DNA from: Gp13-AA77 sp035946575 | GTDB taxonomy: Bacteria; Acidobacteriota; Terriglobia; UBA7540 | NCBI GenBank assembly: GCA_035946575.1 | Contig: DASYZG010000090.1 | Span: 1-11,446, forward strand | Length of the DNA stretch: 11,446 bases | Direction: 5' to 3' | In this document: positions 1 through 6,413 of the stretch, piece after piece | Numbering within the stretch: position 1 is the first letter of the stretch | How the letters are laid out: every line of letters begins with the position of its first letter | Program-made: the position numbers and the translations under genes | Notes under the pieces: generated by a model | Seen by the model: only the letters and a program-made list of their open reading frames with translations | Told to the model about the DNA's origin: nothing | Databases searched by the model: none

Positions 1-2
1 GA

Positions 3-86
3 CTGATTCATCACCATGTCCGGCGGCTCGGCAGGCTGGGTATTCGCGTCCGCTCGCTGGACCTCGCCCAAACCCCGAAGGCATAG
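3..86 (+). CDS. Possible 3' end of an unknown plus-strand gene (partial)
   Basis: Reading from position 3, the plus strand is open for 27 codons up to a TAG at 84-86, and the frame continues off the left edge. About 19 of the 27 codons end in G or C, as in the other genes here. The other frames through this stretch have a more mixed third position. The peptide is arginine-rich and ends LDLAQTPKA, which I do not recognise. It would converge on the minus-strand TPR gene that ends at 229, with a weak hairpin plus T-run in the gap. The fragment is too short to be sure it is coding. A minus-strand frame starting at 84 is also open to the edge but has no ribosome binding site. Confidence 0.3.
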   Translation: MIHHHVRRLGRLGIRVRSLDLAQTPKA

Positions 87-153
87 AGAACCATATTGCA
101 GAATCAACGACATACACGAATTTTCGAAGGAATCAACAAAAGGGGGGCTACAT

Positions 154-178
154 CGACCGCACGAAAAAGGTCGTTTTT
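154..178 (+). terminator. Weak terminator-like hairpin with T-run
   Basis: CGACC (154-158) can pair with GGTCG (169-173) across a 10-base loop, followed directly by five T residues (174-178). The stem is only 5 bp, so this is weak. Its position between a possible plus-strand gene end and the convergent TPR gene is what makes it plausible. The rest of 87-228 shows nothing recognisable. Confidence 0.25.
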
Positions 179-228
179 GGCCTCAATCTGCTCTGAATCG
201 ACTAACAATTGCGGCTGACGCCGCTCCG

Positions 229-1911
229 CTAGCTGCCAGGCGCCGCGTTCTGGGCCGAATACGATTTGGACAGCCGGTCGTAGTGGGCACGGACTGCAGC
301 GTCCTGAGGGGCCAACTTGACCGCGATCGCGTACTGCTGGAGCGCGCCCGCCATATCGCCCTTACGCTCGAGCGCGCCGGCCAGCGCGCACCGCGTTCGG
401 ACGTCATTCGGGCTCGCGGTCGACGCCTGGCGGAATGCCGCAATCGCGCCGTCCAGATTTCCCTTCAGCTCGAGAGCCGTGGCCAGATTGTACTCGGCTT
501 CGGCGCCCCCGCCCACGCTGAGCGCCTGCTGATATTCCCGTATGGCGCCATCCAGATCCTTTTGTTCTTCGAGCATGCTGCCCAGGTTGTCGTGGGCTTG
601 AAAATTGCTGGGATCCTGGCGGATGGCCTCGCGGAATTCCGCCATCGCGCCTTGGGCGTCACCTTTCTGGCTGAGCGCCACGCCGAGGTTGTCATGAAAC
701 GCAGCGCGCGTCGGATCGAGGGCTACAGCGCGGCGGTATTCCCGGATTGCGCTGTCGATGTTGCCGGATTTGCGCAGCGCCAGGGCAAGATCGTCGTGCG
801 CCGCTGCGTCGTTCGGCTGGCTGCTGATCACGGCCGCGTATTGGGCCGCCGCATCGCTCCACTTGCCTTCGCGTCCGAGGACGTCGGCCAGGGCGAAATG
901 GACGTTCGGATCGTCCGGCCGGGCCAGCTCGGCGGCGCGATCCCGCTGCTCGTCGCCCTGCAATTGCCGGAGCTGAGCCGGATCGGCAGGTTGAACCACA
1001 GACGGCTGCTCGCTCGCTGGATTTGCACCCGTATTCACTTCTGGGGTGACCTTTTGCCGGGTCTGGGACAACTTGGTCAGCAGGTCCTCGCTCGCGCCCA
1101 CGCTCTTCAAGTCCGTGAGGAATTCAGGCGTAGGCTGGAAGCCGAGCCCGCGCTTGTCCACGAGCGCGATGACGCGTTCACTCGCCACGCCTCCTGCAAC
1201 CAGGCCCATGACCTGCGCCCGGGTCAGGGGTTCGCTTCCGGAACTGTCGGGTTCGGCTTTGGGTGCCGGGGCCGCCGCCTGGCTATTTGCCGATGGCGAC
1301 GCGACCGGTTGAGCCGGGGATATCGTATGCGCCGGGAAAAGCGGAGTGGCCACCGAGGCGGTGGTAGTGCCGCGCACCGGCTGATTGGGTTCGACCGGAT
1401 CGGCCGATTTGACCGGATCGGCTGCGGGTCGTCGTTGAAGCTGCGGCGGCCCCTGGCTCGGCTCCGCGAGGGCTGCCTGGGAATCTGTTTCCATGTGCAG
1501 CGGTCTCATTCCCACCACCACGTACTCACGCACTTTGCCATCGCCGTCGGGCACGCTCAACAGAACGCGATCCTTGACGATTCGAAACCGGCTCTTTTCA
1601 CCCACCGGGAGAAGTGCGGGATCTTTGTCGTTGACCGGCCGAATACGATACTCCATGTAGCTGGTCCTCAGGACGTACTCCTGGCAAAGCTTGTCCTTGG
1701 AGTTCACGTCCTCGAGGCCCGCTGTAGCCAGCAACCCCCCGATTCCGGTGAAGCCCTTGGCGCGGGACCCGCACGGTACGGCCTGCATTTCCGTCAGGGT
1801 GCCGGTTTCCATGAAAGCGACCTGTTTCGACTTGCAGAAAGAGGGCGAAGCGGCCGACAAAGCCACCACGGCGGCGATCGGCAGCCTGAGGAGAGATCGT
1901 TTTATTTTCAT
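229..1911 (-). CDS. Exported TPR-repeat protein
   Basis: This 560-residue protein starts with a signal peptide (KIKR followed by a hydrophobic stretch to about residue 25). No proper lipobox is seen, so it is probably secreted or periplasmic. Residues 27-140 form an N-terminal domain I do not recognise. A proline/alanine-rich linker follows (about 145-225). Residues 227-285 form a small helical module of the type LTRAQVMGLVAGGV..ERVIALV..RGLGFQPTPEFL..L...GAS..LL, seen in many acidobacterial proteins. Residues about 333-545 contain six consecutive tetratricopeptide repeats with the usual A..LG..L...G....A...Y..A....P pattern, so a scaffold role in protein-protein contacts is likely. The ATG at 1911 has AGGAG six bases upstream. 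The gene lies 114 bp downstream of the HP/NP-repeat gene on the same strand, so the two may be co-transcribed. The exact role is unknown. Confidence 0.9.
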   Translation of the reverse strand: MKIKRSLLRLPIAAVVALSAASPSFCKSKQVAFMETGTLTEMQAVPCGSRAKGFTGIGGLLATAGLEDVNSKDKLCQEYVLRTSYMEYRIRPVNDKDPALLPVGEKSRFRIVKDRVLLSVPDGDGKVREYVVVGMRPLHMETDSQAALAEPSQGPPQLQRRPAADPVKSADPVEPNQPVRGTTTASVATPLFPAHTISPAQPVASPSANSQAAAPAPKAEPDSSGSEPLTRAQVMGLVAGGVASERVIALVDKRGLGFQPTPEFLTDLKSVGASEDLLTKLSQTRQKVTPEVNTGANPASEQPSVVQPADPAQLRQLQGDEQRDRAAELARPDDPNVHFALADVLGREGKWSDAAAQYAAVISSQPNDAAAHDDLALALRKSGNIDSAIREYRRAVALDPTRAAFHDNLGVALSQKGDAQGAMAEFREAIRQDPSNFQAHDNLGSMLEEQKDLDGAIREYQQALSVGGGAEAEYNLATALELKGNLDGAIAAFRQASTASPNDVRTRCALAGALERKGDMAGALQQYAIAVKLAPQDAAVRAHYDRLSKSYSAQNAAPGS

Positions 1912-1963
1912 CGCGGTCTCCTTGAAGACTTCAGGGCGAGCCTGGTCTTCGTCAGGAAAGCAG

Positions 1964-1992
1964 GACGAGGAGGCCTCGCCAGCCTCCTCGTC
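1964..1992 (-). other. Strong hairpin between two tandem minus-strand genes
   Basis: GACGAGGAGGC (1964-1974) and GCCTCCTCGTC (1982-1992) form a perfect 11-bp stem with a 7-base loop. It lies between the stop of the HP/NP-repeat gene (2026) and the start of the TPR gene (1911). There is no clean T-run after it on the minus strand. It could be a leaky terminator, an mRNA-stabilising structure or a processing site that uncouples expression of the two genes. Confidence 0.55.
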
Positions 1993-2025
1993 TCCTGCCG
2001 TGGGGATGTCGCGCCTGCGATCCGT

Positions 2026-3498
2026 TTACTTGTGGACCGAGGCGACCCCACGGACGTGCGCGTCGTGTTTGGGCGCCGTCGCGATGTCGTGCGTGTCGAG
2101 CTTCTGGACGTTACGCATAAACAACGCCGGGTTGGCCCTGAGTTGGGCCACGATTCGCGGGTTGCCGGCCAGGAAGGCCTTCAGTTCCGGGTTGGCCTTC
2201 AGGTAAGCCGAGTCATTCATCATGGTCGGATGCGCCCTCAGCTCCTCCGTAATTGTGGAGTGGTTGTCCAGGAAGGCATCGAACTTTGCCACGTCCGCTC
2301 GGGTGGTGTTCGCGGGGTCGGGGGTTGCGCGGCGTGTCGCTGCCTGGACCGCGTCAACGCGGGCGAGGCTGCTCATTGCAGCCTGAGGATTCGTCCTCCA
2401 GTCCTGCCCCAGATCGGGGTTGCTCTGCAGGAATGCCACCAGCTCAGGATGCTCGTTCAGGAAGGTTCGGTTGCCGATCAGGGACGGGTTCGACTGAAGC
2501 TGGTCGCCGAGCGTCGGGTGAGCGTCGAGGAACGCGTCGAGCGTAACCGTTTGCCTGTTGGACAAGGCTTCGTCTTGCTTGGTGGGCAGGGCGTCGTTGT
2601 CAAGGCCCGAAATGGAGCCGTGGTTGTGACCGCCGGTGCTCGCGGCTTTGGCATCAGCAGCATCAACCGTGGCCAGGCTGTTCATGGTCGATTGCGGATT
2701 GCTCTGCCAGTCCTCGGCCAGGTCCGGGTTGGTCTGCAGGAATGACGTAAGCTCGGGATGAGCTTTCAGATAACTCTGACTGTTGATCGTGGCGGGGCTG
2801 GCTGCGAGTTGCTTGGCCACCGTCGGATGAGAGTCCAGGAAGCTGTCAAGCGTGTTGATCTGGCCCGCGCTCAAACCCTTCGGGCTGCTGGCATCGTTGA
2901 AGAGGACGAGCCAGTCCGTCTGGGGACTACCCTGCCACTGCTTGGCCAGGGCTGGATTATTGTTCAGGAACGTCATCAGTGCGGGATGAGCTTTCAGATA
3001 ACCCTGGTCGTTGATCAGCGTGGGATTGTTCACCAGTTGCTTGGCGATTGTCGGATTGGCGTCCATGAAACTGTCAAGCGCATTGAATTGAGTGCTGCTC
3101 AAAGGGCCGGCGCTGGTGGCCGGTTTGGCCACAGGTATGACGGGCCTGGCCACGGGCTTGGACGTCCCGTCGAGATCGGCCAGATCTTTCATCATGGCCT
3201 GTGGATTCGTCCGAAGTTGTGTGGTGATTCCGGGGTGATCCTGGAGAAATGCCCGGAGCGCAGGCTGGCTGGCCACGTAACGCTGGTTATCGATCAAAGA
3301 CGGGTTCTTGGCCAGGGCCTGAGCGATGGCCGGGTGAGTATCGAAAAACCGGTCGAGAACTCCAACCCCCGGCCGGGCCCCAGTTGCATCGTCGGCGTCT
3401 GCCTGGGGAGATGGTCTGGCACTCGCCGTCAGCACGCCCGTCAGGATGAGGGTCGTGCCGAGCATCAGCGGTGACAAGTAACGAGTCCTTCTAGTCAT
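2026..3498 (-). CDS. Exported protein of five HP/NP helical repeats, unknown function
   Basis: This 490-residue protein starts at the ATG at 3498. That start is preceded by GGAGGATC about 10 bases upstream and gives a clean signal peptide (MTRRTRYLSPLMLGTTL...TASA, cleavage near residue 27). A longer frame up to 3657 exists, but its extra 53 residues are not signal-like. From residue 48 to 468 there are five units that start near residues 48, 140, 217, 319 and 405. Each unit is about 62 residues long and reads roughly LD.FLD.HP..A.QL..NP.L....YL..HPEL..FL..NP....W..NP. Linkers of 15-40 residues, some His- or Pro-rich, separate the units. In unit 2 the C-terminal NPQ..M motif is replaced by SPQTDWLVLF. 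No enzyme motif or cysteine pair is visible. Similar repeats are common in acidobacterial exported proteins, but I know of no assigned function. The TPR gene follows on the same strand. Confidence 0.88.
   Translation of the reverse strand: MTRRTRYLSPLMLGTTLILTGVLTASARPSPQADADDATGARPGVGVLDRFFDTHPAIAQALAKNPSLIDNQRYVASQPALRAFLQDHPGITTQLRTNPQAMMKDLADLDGTSKPVARPVIPVAKPATSAGPLSSTQFNALDSFMDANPTIAKQLVNNPTLINDQGYLKAHPALMTFLNNNPALAKQWQGSPQTDWLVLFNDASSPKGLSAGQINTLDSFLDSHPTVAKQLAASPATINSQSYLKAHPELTSFLQTNPDLAEDWQSNPQSTMNSLATVDAADAKAASTGGHNHGSISGLDNDALPTKQDEALSNRQTVTLDAFLDAHPTLGDQLQSNPSLIGNRTFLNEHPELVAFLQSNPDLGQDWRTNPQAAMSSLARVDAVQAATRRATPDPANTTRADVAKFDAFLDNHSTITEELRAHPTMMNDSAYLKANPELKAFLAGNPRIVAQLRANPALFMRNVQKLDTHDIATAPKHDAHVRGVASVHK
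2095..3357 (-). repeat. Five coding repeats of about 62 codons
   Basis: This span covers residues 48-468 of the HP/NP-repeat protein. Within a unit, four to five prolines follow an H, N or S at a nearly fixed spacing (10, 13, 10, 10 residues). This suggests short helices capped by the His/Asn-Pro turns. Units 3 and 4 are the most alike, while units 1 and 5 are more diverged, which fits internal duplication. Confidence 0.8.
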
Positions 3499-3939
3499 AT
3501 TGAGTTTGATCCTCCATCGGGATTTGATTACCCCCACTTGGATCCCCTTCGATCGCACTGTAGCTTGTGAGCTCACGCTCGCCACGTTCACCCGCACGAT
3601 CTCTACCAAGACCGGGTGGGTTGAACCCCTACGGGCAGCTAAATCCCGGCGCTCCACTGCCTTGGCGGCAGGCCGGACACACCTCGGATCCGCCGCGCTG
3701 CTTGCCCTGAAGCGCAGCTATCAAATTTTTACACCGCAGTTTGAAATCTTTTTCCACTGCCTCCGCCCGCCCTGGAAGGCGTCTCCTCTGTTTCCTGTAG
3801 GGAAAATCTCCCATCGATTTGGCGAACCCGGCAGGCGATTCCCGCAGGTACCCGGATAAATTCCCTTAGGGCCGCTCCAAACACGCCGTTCGCGGATCCA
3901 GATGAACACGAATTGCTGGGTCTCGGGTGAGGAGGAGCC
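3499..3939. other. Divergent intergenic region, 441 bp
   Basis: This stretch separates the minus-strand HP/NP-repeat gene from the plus-strand RlpA-like gene, so it should carry promoters in both directions. I could not find a -35/-10 pair that I trust on either strand. An AT-richer patch lies at about 3720-3755 and a small GGGAAAATCTCCC inverted repeat at about 3799-3811. A 42-codon cysteine-rich minus-strand frame (3629-3757) is discussed in the findings. Otherwise I see nothing. Confidence 0.5.
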
Positions 3940-4455
3940 ATGCGATCGTCCGCGCGCGGGTCCGCGACAGCCGGAATTGCCTTATTAGGGTTGCTGTGTG
4001 CCCTCCCACTCCGGGCTCTTCCTCGCGGTCCGGAGCGCCGCGCCGAATACCCTGTCGGCACTCGAACCCTAGCCTACGATTCCGTTCAGTACGGCGTGGC
4101 GAGCTGGTACGGGCCGGGTTTTCTGTGGCACCGGACGGCAAGCGGTGCGCGCTTTGACCCCGGCCAGCTGACGGCGGCACATCGTACGCTGCCTCTCGGG
4201 ACGTGCGTGAAGGTGACCAACCTTAGAAACGGCCGGTCTGTCGTCGTGAAGGTGACGGATCGTGGCCCCTGGGTGCGCGGCCGCCTGATTGACCTCTCGC
4301 GCGCCGCCGCGGAGCGCCTGGGATTCAAGCACCGGGGCGTAGCGCCCGTCCGGGTGGCGGTAATTCACAAGCCGGATTTGACTTCGCGACCATCGCGCCA
4401 GGCCCGGCTGACCGCAGCTTGGGAGAGATCCCACCCGGGCGCGAGTGCGCAATAA
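3940..4455 (+). CDS. RlpA-like double-psi beta-barrel protein (septal ring lytic transglycosylase family)
   Basis: This 171-residue exported protein has a signal peptide of about 26 residues with no lipobox, followed by one RlpA-type double-psi beta-barrel (about 48-143). Family motifs are all present: ASWYG (54-58), TASG (66-69), TAAHRTLPLGT (78-88), VTN, VTDRGP (105-110) and RLIDLS (115-120). The histidine (H81) and aspartate (D108) that are catalytic in characterised RlpA proteins are kept. RlpA cleaves naked glycan strands in peptidoglycan. There is no C-terminal SPOR domain, so recruitment to the division septum by that route is not expected. The tail after residue 145 is short and basic. 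The ATG has a strong GAGGAGGAG ribosome binding site. The gene precedes a STAS gene by 126 bp on the same strand. The family call is firm, but enzyme activity here is inferred. Confidence 0.92.
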   Translation: MRSSARGSATAGIALLGLLCALPLRALPRGPERRAEYPVGTRTLAYDSVQYGVASWYGPGFLWHRTASGARFDPGQLTAAHRTLPLGTCVKVTNLRNGRSVVVKVTDRGPWVRGRLIDLSRAAAERLGFKHRGVAPVRVAVIHKPDLTSRPSRQARLTAAWERSHPGASAQ

Positions 4456-4581
4456 GACGGCTGCGGGGGCAAGATTTACGCGCGGCGCTCCCGGCGGCGG
4501 CAGGTGCAATAGCAACGAGAAGAAGACACTTAGGCAGACTGGCACGCCGCCTGCACCATCCCGGGCGAGGAGTGCTTGCCT

Positions 4582-5037
4582 ATGAACAGTCATGCGGATC
4601 GCTTCTCCGGCATCGATGCACCGCAATCCTGCTTTGCTCCCACATGCACCATCTCCGAGCGACAATCGGGCGACGTCTCCATGGTGGCTGTTTACGGTCC
4701 CCTGACCGCGCAACGCGCTGTCCGGGAGTTTGGCAACCGCGTTCGCGAGTTGCTCGACCATGGTGTCCGCAAAATCGCGGTTGACCTCAGGGGCGTCGCC
4801 GAAATCGATAGCTGCGGATTGGGCGCCCTGGCGGCGGCCTACAATCGGACGGCTGCGGCGGGCGGCACCATTGGAATCTTTGCGCCACAGCCTCGGGTGC
4901 GCCGGTTGCTCGAGCGGTTATGCCTCGATTCGGTTCTGGGTGTGTTTGATGACGAAGAACAGGCCTTGGGCGCCTTTCGCTCTGCCGATCCTCAGAATGC
5001 GGATGGAAAATACACCGTGAGCTGGAGGTGGATGTGA
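4582..5037 (+). CDS. STAS-domain protein, anti-sigma factor antagonist type
   Basis: This 151-residue cytoplasmic protein has a STAS domain at about residues 25-125, with no signal peptide or membrane segment. The key loop reads IDSCGLGALAAAY. Its serine (S77) aligns with the phosphorylated Ser58 of Bacillus SpoIIAA, and the second serine usual at the next position is a cysteine (C78). Proteins of this kind bind an anti-sigma or switch kinase when unphosphorylated and so release a sigma factor or regulate a phosphatase cascade. No anti-sigma kinase or sigma factor is encoded in the window, so the partner is unknown. I chose the ATG at 4582, which has GAGGAG nine bases upstream. A TTG at 4576 is in frame but too close to that site. 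The stop codon overlaps the GTG start of the next gene, which suggests translational coupling. Confidence 0.88.
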   Translation: MNSHADRFSGIDAPQSCFAPTCTISERQSGDVSMVAVYGPLTAQRAVREFGNRVRELLDHGVRKIAVDLRGVAEIDSCGLGALAAAYNRTAAAGGTIGIFAPQPRVRRLLERLCLDSVLGVFDDEEQALGAFRSADPQNADGKYTVSWRWM

Positions 5038-5513
5038 GACGCCAGAGCCGAAAGTTTCTCGCCCTGCTTTTTGCCCCGCTGCTCGCGTTCGGGCTCTCCG
5101 CGTGCAATTCGCGGTCGAGAGCCCAAACCCAGAGCGAAAAGGATCAGGAAACCCGCCAGAAGGTGGCGGACGCCACGGCCAAGGCCAAGCAGGAGGGAGA
5201 GAAAGCCGCCCAGGAACTCCGTCAGGAAGCACGAGAGGCGGGTCATGAGGCCAAGGTTGCGGCCCAGGGTGTAAACGAAGGCTGGCATCGCGACCAGCAG
5301 GGCAGGCTGGACATCAACTCGGCCACCGAACCGGAGTTGCGCTCCGTCGGTTTCACCACCAGCCAGGCCCGGCAGATCATCAACGGGCGCCCCTACAAGA
5401 CCAGGCATGAACTGGTCGCGCGTGGGATTATCACGCCGTCCGGCTACTCGAACATCCGCGATCGCATCACGGTCCTGTCACCCGACCATTCATCGCACCC
5501 CGCGAGCCAGTAA
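5034..5513 (+). CDS. Lipoprotein with charged helical region and ComEA-like helix-hairpin-helix
   Basis: This 159-residue protein has a basic N-terminus, a hydrophobic segment and a lipobox LSAC with the lipidated cysteine at residue 24, so it is a membrane-anchored lipoprotein. Residues 30-85 are Ala/Lys/Glu/Gln-rich and probably a long amphipathic or coiled-coil helix. Residues 92-147 (LDINSATEPELRSVGF..., then ING RPY, then ELV.RGII) match the helix-hairpin-helix of ComEA-type DNA-binding proteins. The usual G-hG hairpin is altered to VGFTTSQA, so DNA binding is uncertain. I chose the GTG at 5034, which has GGAGG five bases upstream and overlaps the STAS stop (ATGTGA). The in-frame GTG at 5028 lies inside that site. 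Periplasmic DNA uptake is possible but unproven. A structural role is equally open. Confidence 0.82.
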   Translation: MRRQSRKFLALLFAPLLAFGLSACNSRSRAQTQSEKDQETRQKVADATAKAKQEGEKAAQELRQEAREAGHEAKVAAQGVNEGWHRDQQGRLDINSATEPELRSVGFTTSQARQIINGRPYKTRHELVARGIITPSGYSNIRDRITVLSPDHSSHPASQ

Positions 5514-5638
5514 GCCGGCGCCCAGGATAGCCACTCGCCACTCGTCGACTGGTGTGCCGTCGAGTATTTGGGGTGGACAATGTAGCGGCACATCGCTCCT
5601 TGATAAGCGACACCCGAGGATTGAAGCCGCATCGGCGT

Positions 5639-5755
5639 CCCCTCCTTGATCGTCCCCTCCGCGCCAGGAACGGGGCTCCCCGCCTTGATTGTCCCCTCCT
5701 CACGAGGAGGGAAGCTCCCCTCCTTGATAAGGAGGGGCCGGGGGTGGTTATTACG
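5639..5755 (+). repeat. 39-bp tandem block ending in a REP-like palindrome
   Basis: The words CCCCTCCTTGAT (5639), CCCCGCCTTGAT (5678) and CCCCTCCTTGAT (5717) recur at exactly 39-bp spacing. The first two full units agree at 30 of 39 positions. The second contains its own palindrome, TCCCCTCCTCACGAGGAGGG. The third runs into CTCCTTGATAAGGAGGGG, then CCGGGGGTGGT. This is the same architecture as the palindromes around the DUF559 gene, matching the reverse complement of the 10262 and 10962 copies apart from the loop. Confidence 0.75.
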
Positions 5756-5775
5756 AAATGGCTGCGACAGCCCCC

Positions 5776-5880
5776 TGGCGCTGGCGCGCCACAATAGAGG
5801 ATTACACAATGGAGTTACAGCGGTGCGCTGTAGCGAGCCCGTCCCAGGCGCGAAAATCGCGGGCGGGGGCGCCCGCGCTC
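5776..5880. repeat. Cluster of GC-rich hairpins (second palindrome family)
   Basis: Three hairpins lie close together. TGGCGC-tggc-GCGCCA is at 5776-5791. CAGCG-gtg-CGCTG is at 5818-5830. CGCGGGCG-gggg-CGCCCGCG is at 5858-5877, with an 8-bp stem. The sequence differs from the CCCCTCCT family. It looks like decayed dispersed repeat material, but only one copy is in this window. Confidence 0.45.
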
Positions 5881-6218
5881 CAGCACGATCTGTCACCCTG
5901 ATCTGCAATCGTCATAAAGATCGCACCTTTCACTGGCTCATGGAGCTCTTCAGTTTCAGCAGGCCTATTGATGTGCCTCGCCGTTCGGAGTATTCTGCCT
6001 GTGGGAAAAATTCTGAGGCAACCTCCAGGCTCTTGCCCGTGTTGCGATGGTGCCTCATGAGTGTACGGCTCTCGTTCCGAGTTGCTGATAGTCTTAGGCT
6101 GTTGGTTCCTAACTCCTGCAACCCCAAAGTTCAAGTTGCCGGCGGCCAAGGTGATGCCGAAGTAGCAGGTGCGGACAGGGGGCGACAATCTGCAGGCTTA
6201 GGCGCCGGTACCGGCGTC

Positions 6219-6287
6219 AGCGCGGGCATCCCTGCGCGCTCTCAATGACGGCCGGTCGGTGCAGTGCCCGGCAATGATGCCCGCGCT
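6219..6287. repeat. 12-bp inverted repeat with 45-bp spacer
   Basis: AGCGCGGGCATC (6219-6230) is exactly reverse-complemented by GATGCCCGCGCT (6276-6287). The spacer contains GCCGG and CCGGC motifs that could fold further. It is too far upstream of the kinase start (6414) to be a simple operator. It may be a dispersed repeat or a structured leader. Confidence 0.4.
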
Positions 6288-6330
6288 CTGGGCGGCGCTT
6301 TGCTGGCGCAGATACTTAATTGGGTGCACA

Positions 6331-6378
6331 ATGTTATTAGACCCTGAAAGTACGTCTGATGAAACGCTGAAAGAATGA
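6331..6378 (+). CDS. Possible 15-codon upstream open reading frame
   Basis: An ATG at 6331 opens a short frame (MLLDPESTSDETLKE) ending in TGA 35 bases before the kinase start. Its start context, GGGTGCACAATG, closely repeats that of the kinase itself, GGGTGCACTATG. It could be a leader peptide or chance, and no strong ribosome binding site supports it. Confidence 0.15.
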   Translation: MLLDPESTSDETLKE

Positions 6379-6413
6379 CCTGCTAACCCTCCGTCTCTAG
6401 ATCGGGGTGCACT

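Larger units (their letters stand above)
5514..6413. other. Gene-poor, repeat-rich intergenic region of 900 bp
   Basis: Between the lipoprotein gene and the CheB/CheR kinase gene I see no convincing gene. Open frames exist, but they are translations of the repeats and have no ribosome binding site. The region holds a weak hairpin just after the lipoprotein stop (TCGAC 5545-5549 with GTCGA 5559-5563), a decayed palindrome at about 5593-5622, a 39-bp tandem block (5639-5755) and several GC hairpins (5776-5877). It also holds a 12-bp inverted repeat (6219-6230 with 6276-6287) and a possible 15-codon upstream frame (6331-6378). The stretch 5890-6200 shows nothing I can name. The promoter of the kinase gene should lie at the right end, but I could not place it. 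Confidence 0.6.

Noticed and set aside
16..2745. A 909-codon plus-strand open frame opposite the TPR and HP/NP-repeat genes
   Set aside because: It runs antisense across two well-supported genes and their gap, has no ribosome binding site, and its apparent internal repeats mirror the repeats of the real genes. Long antisense frames are expected at this GC content.
3499..3657. A start at 3657 extending the HP/NP-repeat protein by 53 residues
   Set aside because: It would bury the signal peptide, while the ATG at 3498 has a proper ribosome binding site and places the signal peptide at the N-terminus.
4069..4761. A 230-codon minus-strand frame
   Set aside because: It overlaps the RlpA-like and STAS genes, both firmly identified on the other strand.
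5802..6188. A 128-codon minus-strand frame in the same gap
   Set aside because: Part of it translates the GC hairpins near 5820-5880. It has no recognisable domain and no good start signal.
5646..6248. A 200-codon plus-strand frame in the repeat-rich gap
   Set aside because: Its first half is a translation of the tandem palindromes, it has no ribosome binding site, and no domain is visible.
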